From NCBI GenBank assembly GCA_022572355.1, contig JACZWC010000016.1, positions 1-64,000 of the forward strand: a DNA stretch of 64,000 bases, written 5' to 3'. Source of the stretch: Bacteroidota bacterium. Lineage in GTDB: Bacteria; Bacteroidota; Bacteroidia; NORP154. Shown one piece after another: positions 35,297 to 45,835 of the stretch. The notes under the pieces were generated by a model, which saw only the letters and a program-made list of their open reading frames with translations, was not told the origin of the DNA and searched no databases. A program made the position numbers and the translations under genes. Position 1 is the first letter of the stretch; each line of letters starts with the position of its first letter.

Positions 35297-36700
35297 ATGT
35301 TTGGATTATTGAAATACACAGTTTGCTTTCTCCTTGTTGTCATATTTACAGCAAGCTGTAAAAAGGACAGGTTAATTACGGATTCTTCCGCTAAACTTGA
35401 GTTCTCCCTGGATACTGTTGTATTTGATACAGTATTCACAACAATAGGGTCCACAACTCATCAGTTGAGGGTATACAATCGAAACAATCAAACTATTCGG
35501 ATTTCTTCAATAAGAATTGCCGGGGGCTCAGGTTCTCAGTTTCGTTTGAACGTAGATGGGATGCCTGGTAGCTATTTCACGGAAATAGAGATAGCTGGGA
35601 AAGACAGCCTTTATATTTTCATTGAGGTAACTATCAATCCTACCAGCGGTATTCTGCCATTTATTGTGAAGGATTCAATTGTATTTGAAACAAATGGCAA
35701 TATACAAGATGTTGATCTGGTAGTCTGGGGACAGGATGCGCACTTTTTTAACGGTTCAATTATTTGCGATATGACTTGGGTTAACGATAAACCATATGTC
35801 ATTTATAACTCCATTTTGGTAGATTCTGGTTGCACTTTGACCATAGAACCCGGTGTAAAGGTGTATTCTCATACCAATTCTGCTATATACGTATATGGAA
35901 CATTGATAGTGAATGGCAGCAACAATGAACATGTCATTTTTCAGGGAGATAGGACTGAAGCATTTTATGATGATGTAACGGGACAATGGCTGGGAATTTT
36001 TCTACTGAGAGGCAGTACCAACAACTTTATTGATCATGCTACTATGAAAAATGCGTTCTATGGGGTATCGCTTGGATCGAGTAGTAGTTCAGATCTAAAC
36101 ACTTTTACCTATGCCAACGCCCCGGATGTTCTCATAAGAAGATCTATAATTCACAACATGTTGTACACGGGAATTTTTGGTTTCCTATCGTTTATTACAG
36201 TTGAAAATACGTTGGTGTATAATTGCGGACAGCACAATGCACACCTGGCGTTTGGTGGTGTATACGATTTCAATCACGTTACAATGGCCAATTATACCAA
36301 TAATGTTGTAGATCACAGCGAAGCCATCTTAGAGCTTGGAAACTTTGCCGAATCTTCTCAAGGACATTTCTCAGCAGATATAGACGCAACTTTTACCAAC
36401 TGCATAATAGACGGTTCGTTGGAGGATGAGATTGTCTATGACGATGACAACATAGCCGCATTCGATTATCAGTTCAATAATTGCATACTGAAAACTAAAA
36501 TGAGCACTTCCGATACCAATTACACTTTCATTCTTCTGAACAAAGATCCCAATTATATACTTTATTCAGAGTTCAATTTTCACCTATCTTCTAATTCGCC
36601 TGGTCGTGATGCAGGTGTTGCCACTGCGGTGTTAGATGATATAGAAGAAAATCCGAGAACGGGTTTCCCGGATATCGGAGCTTATGAGTATATCCCTTGA
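35297..36700 (+). CDS. Lipoprotein with right-handed beta-helix-like domain
   Basis: The 467-residue protein has a lipoprotein signal (CFLLVVIFTASCKKD). An N-terminal beta-sandwich of about 120 residues (LEFSLDTVVFDTVFTTIGSTTHQLRVYN, an Ig/ASH-like pattern) comes next. A parallel beta-helix region follows (about 165-440) with WVNDKPYVIYNSILVDSGCTLTIEPGVKVYSH, FIDHATMKNAFYGVSL and ENTLVYNCGQH. The beta-helix type suggests polysaccharide binding or processing, but no catalytic residues were recognised. A chromosomal housekeeping-type surface lipoprotein of unknown function is the safest call. Confidence 0.8.
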   Translation: MFGLLKYTVCFLLVVIFTASCKKDRLITDSSAKLEFSLDTVVFDTVFTTIGSTTHQLRVYNRNNQTIRISSIRIAGGSGSQFRLNVDGMPGSYFTEIEIAGKDSLYIFIEVTINPTSGILPFIVKDSIVFETNGNIQDVDLVVWGQDAHFFNGSIICDMTWVNDKPYVIYNSILVDSGCTLTIEPGVKVYSHTNSAIYVYGTLIVNGSNNEHVIFQGDRTEAFYDDVTGQWLGIFLLRGSTNNFIDHATMKNAFYGVSLGSSSSSDLNTFTYANAPDVLIRRSIIHNMLYTGIFGFLSFITVENTLVYNCGQHNAHLAFGGVYDFNHVTMANYTNNVVDHSEAILELGNFAESSQGHFSADIDATFTNCIIDGSLEDEIVYDDDNIAAFDYQFNNCILKTKMSTSDTNYTFILLNKDPNYILYSEFNFHLSSNSPGRDAGVATAVLDDIEENPRTGFPDIGAYEYIP

Positions 36701-36746
36701 TCGGATTGCGAACCGAAGTGAGGCCCAAGGATTTCTCGTTCCTCTA

Positions 36747-37157
36747 TTATTTGGCTTTCTTATGCCTGCATGGCGCATTTTCGTATACATGCACCCGGCT
36801 TGAAGCAGCTAACAATTCCTTTGACTCCCTCACAAATTGATCCTTCTTTTTCTGTGTCAGCTCTTTAAGAAGAAAACAATAGTCACGCTCCCCTTCCTTA
36901 CCCCATTGCGCCCTTTCATATATGAGCTTAGGGTAATTGCTCGCCAAGAACTCGCTGAACTTCCTGTTCATCTTATGGTCAATTCCATTTCCGGGACTGA
37001 AAAATGAAACAATCAACCTGTAATTATCCGTAGAGTCAATTTGCTTCGATTCTATTGCAACTGCCGTATCATCACTTTTAATTTTTTTAGTGCTACCGCA
37101 GGATAACAGAAACGAAATACCTAAAAGGCATATTGCGTAGTTGGATCTTAACTTCAT
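36747..37157 (-). CDS. Small hypothetical lipoprotein
   Basis: The 136-residue protein has a lipobox signal (LLGISFLLSCGSTKK) and so is probably anchored in a membrane. The mature part is short and charged (NYRLIVSFFSPGNGIDHKMNRKFSEFLASNY), and no domain was recognised. It starts 1 base after the M43 protease stop on the same strand, so the two are one operon and may act together. That link is inferred from position only. Confidence 0.75.
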   Translation of the reverse strand: MKLRSNYAICLLGISFLLSCGSTKKIKSDDTAVAIESKQIDSTDNYRLIVSFFSPGNGIDHKMNRKFSEFLASNYPKLIYERAQWGKEGERDYCFLLKELTQKKKDQFVRESKELLAASSRVHVYENAPCRHKKAK

Positions 37158-37158
37158 T

Positions 37159-38442
37159 CTATTCTCTTACTATCATTTTTTTGTTGATTGTCAGTTCACT
37201 TGTTGTGATGGTAACAAAATAGATGCCAGTCGCCTCATCCTTTAGGTCAATCCTGAAATTATTTAATGAACTGATGTTCTCAACGCTCAGTTGAAATACT
37301 CTTTTGCCAAGAACATTAACCACTTCAATATTGATATCAGTTACTACTTCAGATTGAACTTCAATAATGAAATAGCCATTTGAAGGATTGGGGTAGATAT
37401 TAACATCCACCAAAGCGTTAAACGTGTTCTCTATTCCTGATACCATGCAGCCTTGTGAAGTGAGTATCGCTGCTCTATCTGTAGCAAGTGCCGCCTGCAT
37501 TCTATCCCTTTGTCCATCGGTAAACATGACTAAACATGCGTCATCTGGGTAGTCCATGTAATTCATAAACATTTCACCATTGGCTCCGGAGCTTGGAGTA
37601 CATGAATTATTTTGATTCCACGGGTAGGTCGGACAATCGCTATTATCGGTTTCATGCAATGGTGTATCCGAAACGAAATCATCCCCACAAAATGCATCAC
37701 CCCAAATGTGACTTAAATTTAACCAGTGGCCAACTTCATGAGAGCCGGTTCTGCCCAATCCGTTTCCTATGAATATGCCCGTTCCCGCAGTTCCTATATT
37801 GCCAAATGCCCTGTAGTCAATTACAACACCATCATTGTCAGGGTCTGAAGACAGATCAGATGGAAAAGTAGCGTAACCTAAAGTACCATCGGTCTCGCCA
37901 ACATTACATACCCAGAGATTGAGATATTTAGTGGGGTCCCAGTTGTCCATTCCACCTGAGGCAGTAAACTTCTCACTGCCAATACCAGCAAAGGTAGTGG
38001 AATCGGTAAGAGTTCTGGTAATACCATTTGTTGAGTTTCCTGCTGGATCTTGCATAGCCATACAAAACTCAATTTGACAATCAGCAGCATTGAGTGCAAA
38101 GGGATTTGGAGATGTTAATGAATCAGCATTTAACAACCTGAAATCTTCGTTTAATACGGTGATTTGCGAGAGTATTTGAGCATCACTCACATTTTCAATA
38201 GATGCATTATACAGGACATGAACAACCACAGGGATAGTTATTACTGCTTTTTTTTGCTGCCCTGCATTGTTCACAATCCATTCTTGTGTTTTTATTTCAA
38301 GCTGTTGCTTTCTCATTTCCACATTAGCGTCCTTCGCCTTTAGTCTTTCCCAGTTATCCATGGTTGCACATTTTTTGTTTTGTGCACTTATACTAAATCC
38401 GAAGCAGATTAGAATTGCTAATGATAGAAGTGTTTTTTTCAT
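37159..38442 (-). CDS. M43 (cytophagalysin-like) zinc metalloprotease with T9SS type A domain
   Basis: The 427-residue secreted protein has a signal peptide (about 1-20, ending SISAQ). The M43 catalytic domain carries the extended zinc motif HEVGHWLNLSHIWGD (three His ligands and catalytic Glu) and the downstream Met-turn region MNYMDYPDDACLVMFTDGQ. The C-terminal type A T9SS signal (about 345-427) has VNIYPNPSNGYFIIEVQS and ends KKMIVRE. It likely digests extracellular protein after T9SS export. Cys residues are numerous, as in related extracellular proteases. Confidence 0.93.
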   Translation of the reverse strand: MKKTLLSLAILICFGFSISAQNKKCATMDNWERLKAKDANVEMRKQQLEIKTQEWIVNNAGQQKKAVITIPVVVHVLYNASIENVSDAQILSQITVLNEDFRLLNADSLTSPNPFALNAADCQIEFCMAMQDPAGNSTNGITRTLTDSTTFAGIGSEKFTASGGMDNWDPTKYLNLWVCNVGETDGTLGYATFPSDLSSDPDNDGVVIDYRAFGNIGTAGTGIFIGNGLGRTGSHEVGHWLNLSHIWGDAFCGDDFVSDTPLHETDNSDCPTYPWNQNNSCTPSSGANGEMFMNYMDYPDDACLVMFTDGQRDRMQAALATDRAAILTSQGCMVSGIENTFNALVDVNIYPNPSNGYFIIEVQSEVVTDINIEVVNVLGKRVFQLSVENISSLNNFRIDLKDEATGIYFVTITTSELTINKKMIVRE

Positions 38443-38573
38443 GGTATTTAATTTTTATTTGGTGTCATTTCGATTGCCAGTTGTCACGAACAACATTCAC
38501 GTAATTCATTTGCTGGAGCTAAATATACAGATTCTCTGTTATGGCTAAAAAGTAGATAATATGTAACTTAGTC

Positions 38574-39620
38574 TTAGTACAGGCTTCTTCTTCTGTATTT
38601 CGAACCAGCTCCATACTTAAATGGATTGGGATTGATAAACCTCAGAGAAATCTCGAATCCTCCCTGGCCATTGCTGGCAGTTTTTAATCCGGAGACATTA
38701 ATATCATAACTCAAGCCAATGGCATAGTTCGCGATTTCAAACATGACCGTTGGGATGATCGCATCCCCGAATCTGTAGTAAGCGCCAAAGAAGAATGCCG
38801 TTTCTTTTAGTAATCCTGTATACCTCGTTTCCTCCTTAATGGCATACCTAATGAGGATACCGGCATTAATTTCTTTTAGGGGCCCCTGCTGCATATATAT
38901 TATTGAAGGAATCAGGGACAAACTAGTTCCCGAAAGTCCAATGTACAATCCAACATCCGTAACAAATTCCCTGTGCAGCTTTTCTAAATCAAATTCTTGT
39001 TTTGGAGCATTTATATGCAGAACTGCAAATCCCATGCTTACGTTGAATCGCTCACTGCCCACCACATTGGCCGATGTAGTTTTAGAATAAACCCACTTAA
39101 TTCCCGCCGAAAAATCCCCGTAAAAATAATCTTCATAAGTACTGGCTTCATTAGAATTTATAGTCGAATTATAGCCAGTTCCATCATACTGGCTTCCCCA
39201 TTCGAAACTTGAACCTGCCAAACTCTTTTGCGCGAAACCTCCTTGTATTCCTGCAGAAATATCATTGTGATCATTCACTGTAATTACACTGGAGACAGAT
39301 AAATTGACAATTGTGGTGCTCAGTTTTGAGTCCCCAGCGATATCACGAAAGACGGTCAGGCCAGCACCCATATATGCATTTTTCGATTTTTTCTTAAGAA
39401 AACCCATGTCAAATGACAAGCCATAGGTAGTGAATGGCGCTAGGTTAGCCCATTGGTTGCGGTAATTCACGATGGCCCTCACGTCACCATTGAACACAGC
39501 AGTGTTAGCGGGATTCGTGACCAATGGGGTTTGGTAAAACTGTGAAAAGTGTATGTCTTGTCCATATACCAAAGAAGTTGATATTCCGACAAGCCATATG
39601 AACAATATTCTTCTACTCAT
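38574..39620 (-). CDS. PorP/SprF-family type IX secretion outer-membrane protein
   Basis: The protein is about 348 residues from ATG 39620 (MSRRILFIWLVGISTSLVYGQ). A GTG two codons upstream (39626) overlaps the previous stop and is also possible. The family opening DIHFSQFYQTPLVTNPANTAVF and a barrel-like body ending with FINPNPFKYG identify PorP/SprF. These proteins are needed for T9SS export of type B cargo such as SprB. The gene directly follows a large type B cargo gene, the usual cargo-partner arrangement, so it probably serves that protein. Confidence 0.93.
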   Translation of the reverse strand: MSRRILFIWLVGISTSLVYGQDIHFSQFYQTPLVTNPANTAVFNGDVRAIVNYRNQWANLAPFTTYGLSFDMGFLKKKSKNAYMGAGLTVFRDIAGDSKLSTTIVNLSVSSVITVNDHNDISAGIQGGFAQKSLAGSSFEWGSQYDGTGYNSTINSNEASTYEDYFYGDFSAGIKWVYSKTTSANVVGSERFNVSMGFAVLHINAPKQEFDLEKLHREFVTDVGLYIGLSGTSLSLIPSIIYMQQGPLKEINAGILIRYAIKEETRYTGLLKETAFFFGAYYRFGDAIIPTVMFEIANYAIGLSYDINVSGLKTASNGQGGFEISLRFINPNPFKYGAGSKYRRRSLY

Positions 39621-39622
39621 TA

Positions 39623-42600
39623 TCACTTTATCAGGGTTATGTTTCCTTCTTCAAAAAAAGTCGATCCATCCACAAAAGTTACTCTCAATATATAAGCAAA
39701 AACTGCTGAATTGATAGCCTTCCCCCCGTTTTTGTACGTACCATCCCAACCTATCCCATATATACAGCATTGGCCATCAAATCTCAGGCTTTGCGTGCTC
39801 TCTGAAGATTCAAAAACCTTTTCACCCCAGCGGTCATATATCTCTATATCAAATATATCGATTCCGGTTCCGAAGACGTATAACTTCTTGTTATCCATAT
39901 TAACACTTGACGGTGAGAAGACGTTCGGGACGTAAACTACATTTTCAAACTCTACCGTAACTGTTACGGAGTCAACAGCAACGCAACCTGCGAAATCTGC
40001 ACCCGTTACAATATAAGATGTTGTTATATTAGGACTTACACTGATCGTATTGCCTGTTTCTCCTGTACTCCATGTATAAGTATCTGCTCCTGACGCTATA
40101 AGGATCGCACTCGAACCAAGTTGGATCGTTGTATCATTGCTGACAGTTAATGTAGGTCCTGAACTAACAAAAATGGACACAGTTGCAGTATCGGATCCAT
40201 TGGAATTAGACGCCATTAATGTTACCAAATAGGTACCGGCAGCAGCATAACATATATTCGTTGGATTTTGTGAGGTATCAGAAGTAGGCGTAGCACCAGG
40301 GAATGACCACACCCAACTCGTAGTATTTCCACTGCTCAGGTCGGTGAAGTCTACACATGCATTTTCACATATGGCCATACTGCTCACGCTGAAATTGGCG
40401 GTAGGACTAGGGCAGGTATCAATGGTAATCACCACCGTGTCTGCTATACTTTGGCAGGTTCCCACTGTCTCCGTAACGTAATATGTAGTCACGCCGGTTG
40501 ATGAGCCCGGTGTAAGAGTCGTTCCAGTTCCTAACACCGTGGTTAATCCAGCATCAGAATACCATGTAATTGTCCCGCCTCCTCCGGGCGTTGCAGTTAA
40601 ATCAGTCAGTGCGTCACCTTCGCAATATGTGGCATCAACTCCAGCTGTCGGTGCTCCGGGTAGTGTAATTATCGTAATAGTTACCAGTGTAGCCGGACTT
40701 TCGCATGTTCCGACACTTTCAGTAACATAATAAATGGTAACTCCTACGGTAGTTCCCGGTATAAGTGTCGTTCCGGTTCCCAGCACAGTGGTTAATCCCG
40801 CATCTGAATACCATGTGATGGTCCCACCTGATCCAGGAGTAGCAGTTAGATCTGCCATTGGATCTCCAACACAATAGGTCGAATCTGTTCCGGCTATCGG
40901 TGCAGGTGGTGCACCAGGAGAAGTGATTGTAATCGTGCCACTGGTCATGGAACACCCCAAGGAATCGGTGACTGTGACTGTATATCCGCCAGTAGCCAAT
41001 CCCGTTTCTGTTGAACTGGTACCGGAAGAACTCCAACTGTAAGTATATGTTCCTGTTCCCCCACTAACGAATGCTGTAATTTGCCCATCGCTTGCACCAC
41101 AGGCGCTGGCATCAACTATTTGTGTCGAGTCGAGAACCGGAGTCGAACCAATAGTTAACAAGATGGTATCCATGGTTGAAGTACATGCTCCGGCAGGATC
41201 GTCTGTTGAAATAATCAAGTTGACAGAACCTGTACTTATATCGTTAGAGCCCGGCGTATAAGTCGCTCCGGCAATCGTAGTATCGTCAAAGATTCCATCT
41301 CCTAATGTAGACCAAACCAATGATGTGGCCCCACCCCCAATAACTCCCGAAAGCGTGTATGAACTACCAGCGCAAATTGCCGCATCTGTACCGGCAGCTG
41401 CAGTGGGTGGACTATCGATTGTAATGACCACTGAGTCCGGTGGACTTTCACAACCGCCAACTGTTTCAGTAACATAGTAAGTTGTTGTGCCTACAATAGT
41501 ATCCGGCGGCATCAGCGTAACTCCCGTATCGATCTGGGTGGTCAAACCTACATCGGAATACCAAGTTATTAAACCACCACCAGCAGGAGTGGCAAACATA
41601 TTTGCCATAGAATCGCCTTCGCAATAAGAGGTGTCGGTACCAGTTGCAGGAGCTGAGGGTGCCCCTGGTGCAGTAATAATAGCAGGTCCATCACTTACTG
41701 AACATCCATTGGTATCCATAACCGTGACGGGATAACTTCCAGTGCTCAAAGCTGTGAAATTACTATCACCGCTAAAAGATGTTCCTCCGTCAATAGAATA
41801 TTGGTATGGAGGAGTTCCTGAACTTAAATATATCACAATAGAACCATCACTTGCTCCGCAGCTCGTGGCATCAACAGCAATAATGGAATCTACAACGGGT
41901 AAGGCATTTATCGTAATGGTTATGCTGTCAACCGCCGCCAGGCATGGACCTGAAGGATCATCCGTGGTTAAAATCAAGATTGCACTCCCTCCTGAAATAT
42001 CTGCAGCTCCGGGAGTATAAGTAGCTGCCAAAAGTGTGGTATCATCAAATGTGCCGTCGCCAGCTGAACTCCAGACAGCACTTGAGGCTGATCCACCAAT
42101 TGAACCCGCCAACGTGTATGTGTCGCCCGCACAAATGGTATCGTCAGTTCCCGCATTGACAGTAGCAACTGCGTCAATTGTCAATAGCATGCTATCTACC
42201 GCGGAGCCGCAAGGGCCGGCTGGGTCGTCAGTGGTAAGAATTAGAATTGCGCTGCCGCTGGATATATCGGCAGAACCAGGTGTGTATGTTGCCGCAACCA
42301 ACGAAGAATCATCAAATGTACCGTCTCCTGTTGTGGTCCATTCTGACGATGAAGCACTTCCTCCTATTGATCCACCAAGTGTATATGTGCTGCCTTCGCA
42401 AATTATGTCATCTGTACCAGCGTTAGCTGTAGCAGGCGGATCCACCGTAATATAAGAAGCCATAATGCTGTCGTCAGAGCCATTCCCGTTTGTAGCAATC
42501 AACGTTACTGAAAATGTTCCGGCAGTGTTATAACATATATTCACAGGGTTTTGAACATTTGAAGTATCTGGTGTAGCCCCGGTAAACGACCAGGCCCACG

Positions 42601-44182
42601 ATGTTGGAGAACCAGAACTTGAGTCGTTGAAACTTATGCATGAGCCTTCGCAAATTAAGGTACTGCTCGCGGCAAAACTTGCAACAGGAACGGTACAGCC
42701 TACAAAGCACAAATTCATGGCATCTGATGCGCTTCCGCATGGCCCCGCCGGATCATCCGTGGTAATTGTGAGAATCACACATCCAGCGGCAATATCAGCA
42801 GGCGATGGTGTATAAACAGCCCCAATTAAAGATGAGTCATCAAAGGTACCCGTTCCTGATGTGGTCCACACCAAGGTACTCGCAGAACCACCTATTGAGG
42901 CGCCTGTTATGGTGTAGGTGCTCGTTTGACAGATGGTCGAGTCAGCGCCGGCAGTTGCCGTTGCCAGGCTATTTACCACGATTAACGCCAGCATAGTTGT
43001 ATCATCTGATCCATTACCATTGGTTGCAGTCAACATTACCTGATAAGTGCCGGGAGAGTTGTAGCAAATACTGACAGGATTTGGATCAGTTGAGGTTCCC
43101 GGTGTACCTCCGGTAAATGTCCATGCCCAGCTGGTAGGGGATTCCGTACTGGAGTCGCTGAAACTTATACAAGTCCCTTCACAGATTAAGGTATCACTTG
43201 CAGAGAATGATGCAATTGGCGGTGGTCCGGCACAGCTGCTTACAACAACCGTTATATCCTCATGATTAACGGTGCCACTACAATTAACTTCAGTCACTGA
43301 TATCACAAAAGATCCTGGCGTCCCTCCCCAGTTAATGGCGATACTCTCAGTACCCTGACCCGAGGCAATCGTTCCGCCACCTCCAGGTAAGGTCCAAGTG
43401 TAAACAGATCCACTATCAGCAGGTAACGTATACACTATTCCCGCATCATTGATGCAAACCGTTAATAATCCTACTGCTGTATCTACTGGGGGCAGCACTG
43501 AAAGATAGATATCATCGATCGCTATTGTTGGATCATCTCCGACCCCGTCATCATTATTGACCCAGTTATATCCAATTTTTACATTGGCATTGTTATCAGC
43601 AGAACTGGGCAATAGCATGGTGAACGCGGTCCAGGTTCCTTGGGGAGCGCATCCCAAAGCTGTCTTAGCAAGTGGATCGATTTGAGCCCATGTACTTCCA
43701 TCATAGTACCAAAATGTTGCATCATCCACTGTTCCGGAACCGGCTTCCATATACACGAAGCAAACTGAAATATTTGTTCTCCCAGAACAATCAATAGTTG
43801 GTGATTCTATTCTTAAACTAGTTTCAATAAACCAAATTCCCAAACCACCACTCAAGTATGCTGCTCCGAGATCTCCAAGTACACTTGCATTCGTACTGAG
43901 ATGAAGAGACTCATCACTGCCACATCCTACTCCACAGCTTCCTGCCGGGCCTCCATTTTCGGCACAGCTCACATACCATACATGGGCATCTGCACCATTC
44001 GCTCCAGTGCTTACCACATTCCATGCGCCATTCGATCCATTATAGCCATCTGCTGCACAATCAGAAGCACAACCGTTTTCAAAGTCCTCATAAAAGAAAA
44101 CCTGAGCATTGGTAAATAAGGGTAGAAAAGCCAGAGTGAGAACCGACAGGCCTACGGAAAACTTTCTAATTCCTTTTATCAT
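39623..44182 (-). CDS. Giant T9SS type B surface protein with PKD, SprB and Ig-like repeats
   Basis: The 1519-residue protein has a signal peptide (about 1-26, ending FTNAQ) and a MAM/jelly-roll-like region (about 30-230). Repeated modules follow: PKD domains (with SPTSWAWTFTGGTPGTSTDPNP), several TxxAGTDxxICxGxTYTL units of about 85 residues, and SprB-like repeats (DASACGASDGQITAFVSGGTG). Three CxGD...ITWYSDAGLTT Ig-like units come next. The C-terminus (about 1430-1519, VVYVPNVFSPSSVNMDNKKL then DRWGEKVFES) is the type B gliding-motility-associated domain. It is exported by T9SS and probably acts as an adhesin. Its stop is 2 bases before the PorP/SprF ATG. Confidence 0.92.
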   Translation of the reverse strand: MIKGIRKFSVGLSVLTLAFLPLFTNAQVFFYEDFENGCASDCAADGYNGSNGAWNVVSTGANGADAHVWYVSCAENGGPAGSCGVGCGSDESLHLSTNASVLGDLGAAYLSGGLGIWFIETSLRIESPTIDCSGRTNISVCFVYMEAGSGTVDDATFWYYDGSTWAQIDPLAKTALGCAPQGTWTAFTMLLPSSADNNANVKIGYNWVNNDDGVGDDPTIAIDDIYLSVLPPVDTAVGLLTVCINDAGIVYTLPADSGSVYTWTLPGGGGTIASGQGTESIAINWGGTPGSFVISVTEVNCSGTVNHEDITVVVSSCAGPPPIASFSASDTLICEGTCISFSDSSTESPTSWAWTFTGGTPGTSTDPNPVSICYNSPGTYQVMLTATNGNGSDDTTMLALIVVNSLATATAGADSTICQTSTYTITGASIGGSASTLVWTTSGTGTFDDSSLIGAVYTPSPADIAAGCVILTITTDDPAGPCGSASDAMNLCFVGCTVPVASFAASSTLICEGSCISFNDSSSGSPTSWAWSFTGATPDTSNVQNPVNICYNTAGTFSVTLIATNGNGSDDSIMASYITVDPPATANAGTDDIICEGSTYTLGGSIGGSASSSEWTTTGDGTFDDSSLVAATYTPGSADISSGSAILILTTDDPAGPCGSAVDSMLLTIDAVATVNAGTDDTICAGDTYTLAGSIGGSASSAVWSSAGDGTFDDTTLLAATYTPGAADISGGSAILILTTDDPSGPCLAAVDSITITINALPVVDSIIAVDATSCGASDGSIVIYLSSGTPPYQYSIDGGTSFSGDSNFTALSTGSYPVTVMDTNGCSVSDGPAIITAPGAPSAPATGTDTSYCEGDSMANMFATPAGGGLITWYSDVGLTTQIDTGVTLMPPDTIVGTTTYYVTETVGGCESPPDSVVITIDSPPTAAAGTDAAICAGSSYTLSGVIGGGATSLVWSTLGDGIFDDTTIAGATYTPGSNDISTGSVNLIISTDDPAGACTSTMDTILLTIGSTPVLDSTQIVDASACGASDGQITAFVSGGTGTYTYSWSSSGTSSTETGLATGGYTVTVTDSLGCSMTSGTITITSPGAPPAPIAGTDSTYCVGDPMADLTATPGSGGTITWYSDAGLTTVLGTGTTLIPGTTVGVTIYYVTESVGTCESPATLVTITIITLPGAPTAGVDATYCEGDALTDLTATPGGGGTITWYSDAGLTTVLGTGTTLTPGSSTGVTTYYVTETVGTCQSIADTVVITIDTCPSPTANFSVSSMAICENACVDFTDLSSGNTTSWVWSFPGATPTSDTSQNPTNICYAAAGTYLVTLMASNSNGSDTATVSIFVSSGPTLTVSNDTTIQLGSSAILIASGADTYTWSTGETGNTISVSPNITTSYIVTGADFAGCVAVDSVTVTVEFENVVYVPNVFSPSSVNMDNKKLYVFGTGIDIFDIEIYDRWGEKVFESSESTQSLRFDGQCCIYGIGWDGTYKNGGKAINSAVFAYILRVTFVDGSTFFEEGNITLIK

Positions 44183-44286
44183 TGATTGCTCTTTATCACA
44201 CGAAATTTAACATGAATTTACGCAAAATAAAAATACAGCACTGCAAAAGGAGGTAAATTGTAGAAATATGCTATATGCTCCTCCCT

Positions 44287-45348
44287 TTACTTGTCGGAAA
44301 GCGTATTTAAAAACTCCAGCGTATCAACTCCATCGGCATATTCCCATAACTGAGGGTTTTGTGTCGAGCCAAAAGTCACTGCTTTTGGAAAAGTCTTATC
44401 ATTTGAAACAACGCATTGAACTTTACCGGTGTACAGCTGATCCAGCTTTTTAAGTACCTCTTTTGTCGAATGGTAGTACTCATAATGCAGGGTCCCCACC
44501 GGAGATGCAATCTGTTCATCTTCATGAAGCAATATGAATCCATTGTCGAGAAGTTGCACTTTGTCCAATAAAAGGATGGCTTTGTTGTAATCATAATTGT
44601 TTGCATACTTGTTGTTCTCAACAACGTTTGAATATTTGAACAGCCCTTTAAATAACTTATCGAAGTCGTAATTCACGGGCACATATATTTTAGATACGTT
44701 TCTGCAACCCAATCCGAAGTATCTGAAGATATCTTCACCTAATAATTCAATTTCTTGCTGTGATTCGTTTCCTGTCAGGATGGCGATTGAGTTTCTGTTT
44801 TTACGAATTAAGTTGGGATACTTGTCGAAGTAGTATTGGATATACGTCGAAGCGTTATCGCTGCCTGTGGCTATGATTGCATCGATTGATGAAAATGAGT
44901 TTTGTTCGAATTCTATACTGCTCTCGAATTCAGGCTGAATATCTATTATTAGTTTGGCAACAGCATTGATAAGAGTTCCATCTTTTGATGATGCCTTACC
45001 CACAAAGTGATGCCCGGATATGAGGACGCATAGCATGTCGTGAAATCCCACGAGTGGTATATTGCCTGCCATTAATACCCCAATTCTCATGGAACTGTTT
45101 CTATTCAAGCTCGCCTTGCTATAGGATTTTAGCCATCTGCTCATTTTTTCTTCTTCCAGAGAATCTGCTATGCAACTGATGGCATGAACCACGTTGTCTC
45201 TGGTAAACCAACCGTTTAAGTTCTTGGCATTATCAATGGCATCTATGAGTGTAGATGCTGCAAAGGAAGCTTCTGATTCACGAGTTAAAATAGATTTCAG
45301 TTGTCTTCCCAACTCGGTAAATACTGCTGATCTTTGCTCTAATTCCAT
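44287..45348 (-). CDS. LuxC-like acyl-CoA reductase
   Basis: The protein is about 353 residues from ATG 45348 (MELEQRSAVFTELGRQL). An upstream TTG at 45387 is a weaker start. It shows the LuxC family pattern: MRIGVLMAGNIPLVGFHDMLCVL, HHFVGKASSKDG, AIIATGSDNASTYIQYYF and a GCRNVSKIYVP segment whose Cys is the likely acyl-accepting nucleophile. It reduces or binds acyl-CoA; its physiological role in non-luminous Bacteroidota is unclear. It is divergent from a dicluster ferredoxin gene, with promoter boxes for both directions between them, in the common luxC-fdx-serC neighbourhood. Confidence 0.85.
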   Translation of the reverse strand: MELEQRSAVFTELGRQLKSILTRESEASFAASTLIDAIDNAKNLNGWFTRDNVVHAISCIADSLEEEKMSRWLKSYSKASLNRNSSMRIGVLMAGNIPLVGFHDMLCVLISGHHFVGKASSKDGTLINAVAKLIIDIQPEFESSIEFEQNSFSSIDAIIATGSDNASTYIQYYFDKYPNLIRKNRNSIAILTGNESQQEIELLGEDIFRYFGLGCRNVSKIYVPVNYDFDKLFKGLFKYSNVVENNKYANNYDYNKAILLLDKVQLLDNGFILLHEDEQIASPVGTLHYEYYHSTKEVLKKLDQLYTGKVQCVVSNDKTFPKAVTFGSTQNPQLWEYADGVDTLEFLNTLSDK

Positions 45349-45393
45349 TTGATAACTCGTAAATAAATTTGAATAGGGAATTGGCAAATTAAT

Positions 45394-45401
45394 TATATTT
45401 G
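45394..45401 (+). promoter_or_regulatory. Predicted -7 promoter box of the ferredoxin gene
   Basis: TATATTTG matches TAnnTTTG, 37 bases upstream of the ferredoxin ATG at 45439. Confidence 0.5.
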
Positions 45402-45412
45402 CTCCTGATATA

Positions 45413-45420
45413 CAAAATTA
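45413..45420 (-). promoter_or_regulatory. Predicted -7 promoter box of the LuxC-like gene
   Basis: Minus-strand TAATTTTG matches TAnnTTTG. It lies 64 bases upstream of ATG 45348 and overlaps the divergent ferredoxin promoter region. Confidence 0.4.
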
Positions 45421-45438
45421 CAATTTAAAGGAAAAAGC

Positions 45439-45813
45439 ATGTCCATAATAATAACCGATGAATGTATTAACTGTGGTGCTTGTGAGCCAGAATGCCCTAA
45501 TAACGCAATTTATGAGGGTGGTGCAGAATGGAGATTTTCGGATGGTACTGGGTTAACAGGTGATTATACGGGAAGGAGTACAAAGATGACAGTTGGCGCT
45601 GATGATGTCCAGGAGCCGGTAACGGGAGGTGCATTTGGTGCGGATGGCAATGACTTATATTATATTGTCCCTGATAAGTGTACGGAATGCAAGGGGTTTC
45701 ATGATGAACCTCAATGTGCGGCGGTTTGCCCAGTGGATTGTTGTGTTGATGATCCTGATCATCGGGAATCAGACGAGCAATTGTTGGAGAAAAAAGACTC
45801 AATGCATTTATAA
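45439..45813 (+). CDS. 4Fe-4S dicluster ferredoxin
   Basis: The 124-residue electron carrier has two clusters. The first motif is [16 protein letters not shown] (CxxCxxCxxxC). The second is [20 protein letters not shown], with an eight-residue gap between the second and third Cys, typical of Alvin-type bacterial ferredoxins. About 50 residues separate the motifs, somewhat more than usual, containing [14 protein letters not shown]. Electron donors and acceptors are unknown. The divergent LuxC-like reductase is a possible partner by position. Confidence 0.93.
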   Translation: MSIIITDECINCGACEPECPNNAIYEGGAEWRFSDGTGLTGDYTGRSTKMTVGADDVQEPVTGGAFGADGNDLYYIVPDKCTECKGFHDEPQCAAVCPVDCCVDDPDHRESDEQLLEKKDSMHL

Positions 45814-45835
45814 CTGCGAATTACACTTATAAAAG

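Noticed and set aside
41742..42455. Plus-strand frames of 92 and 139 codons within the giant T9SS gene
   Set aside because: They are antisense shadows of the repetitive adhesin coding sequence.
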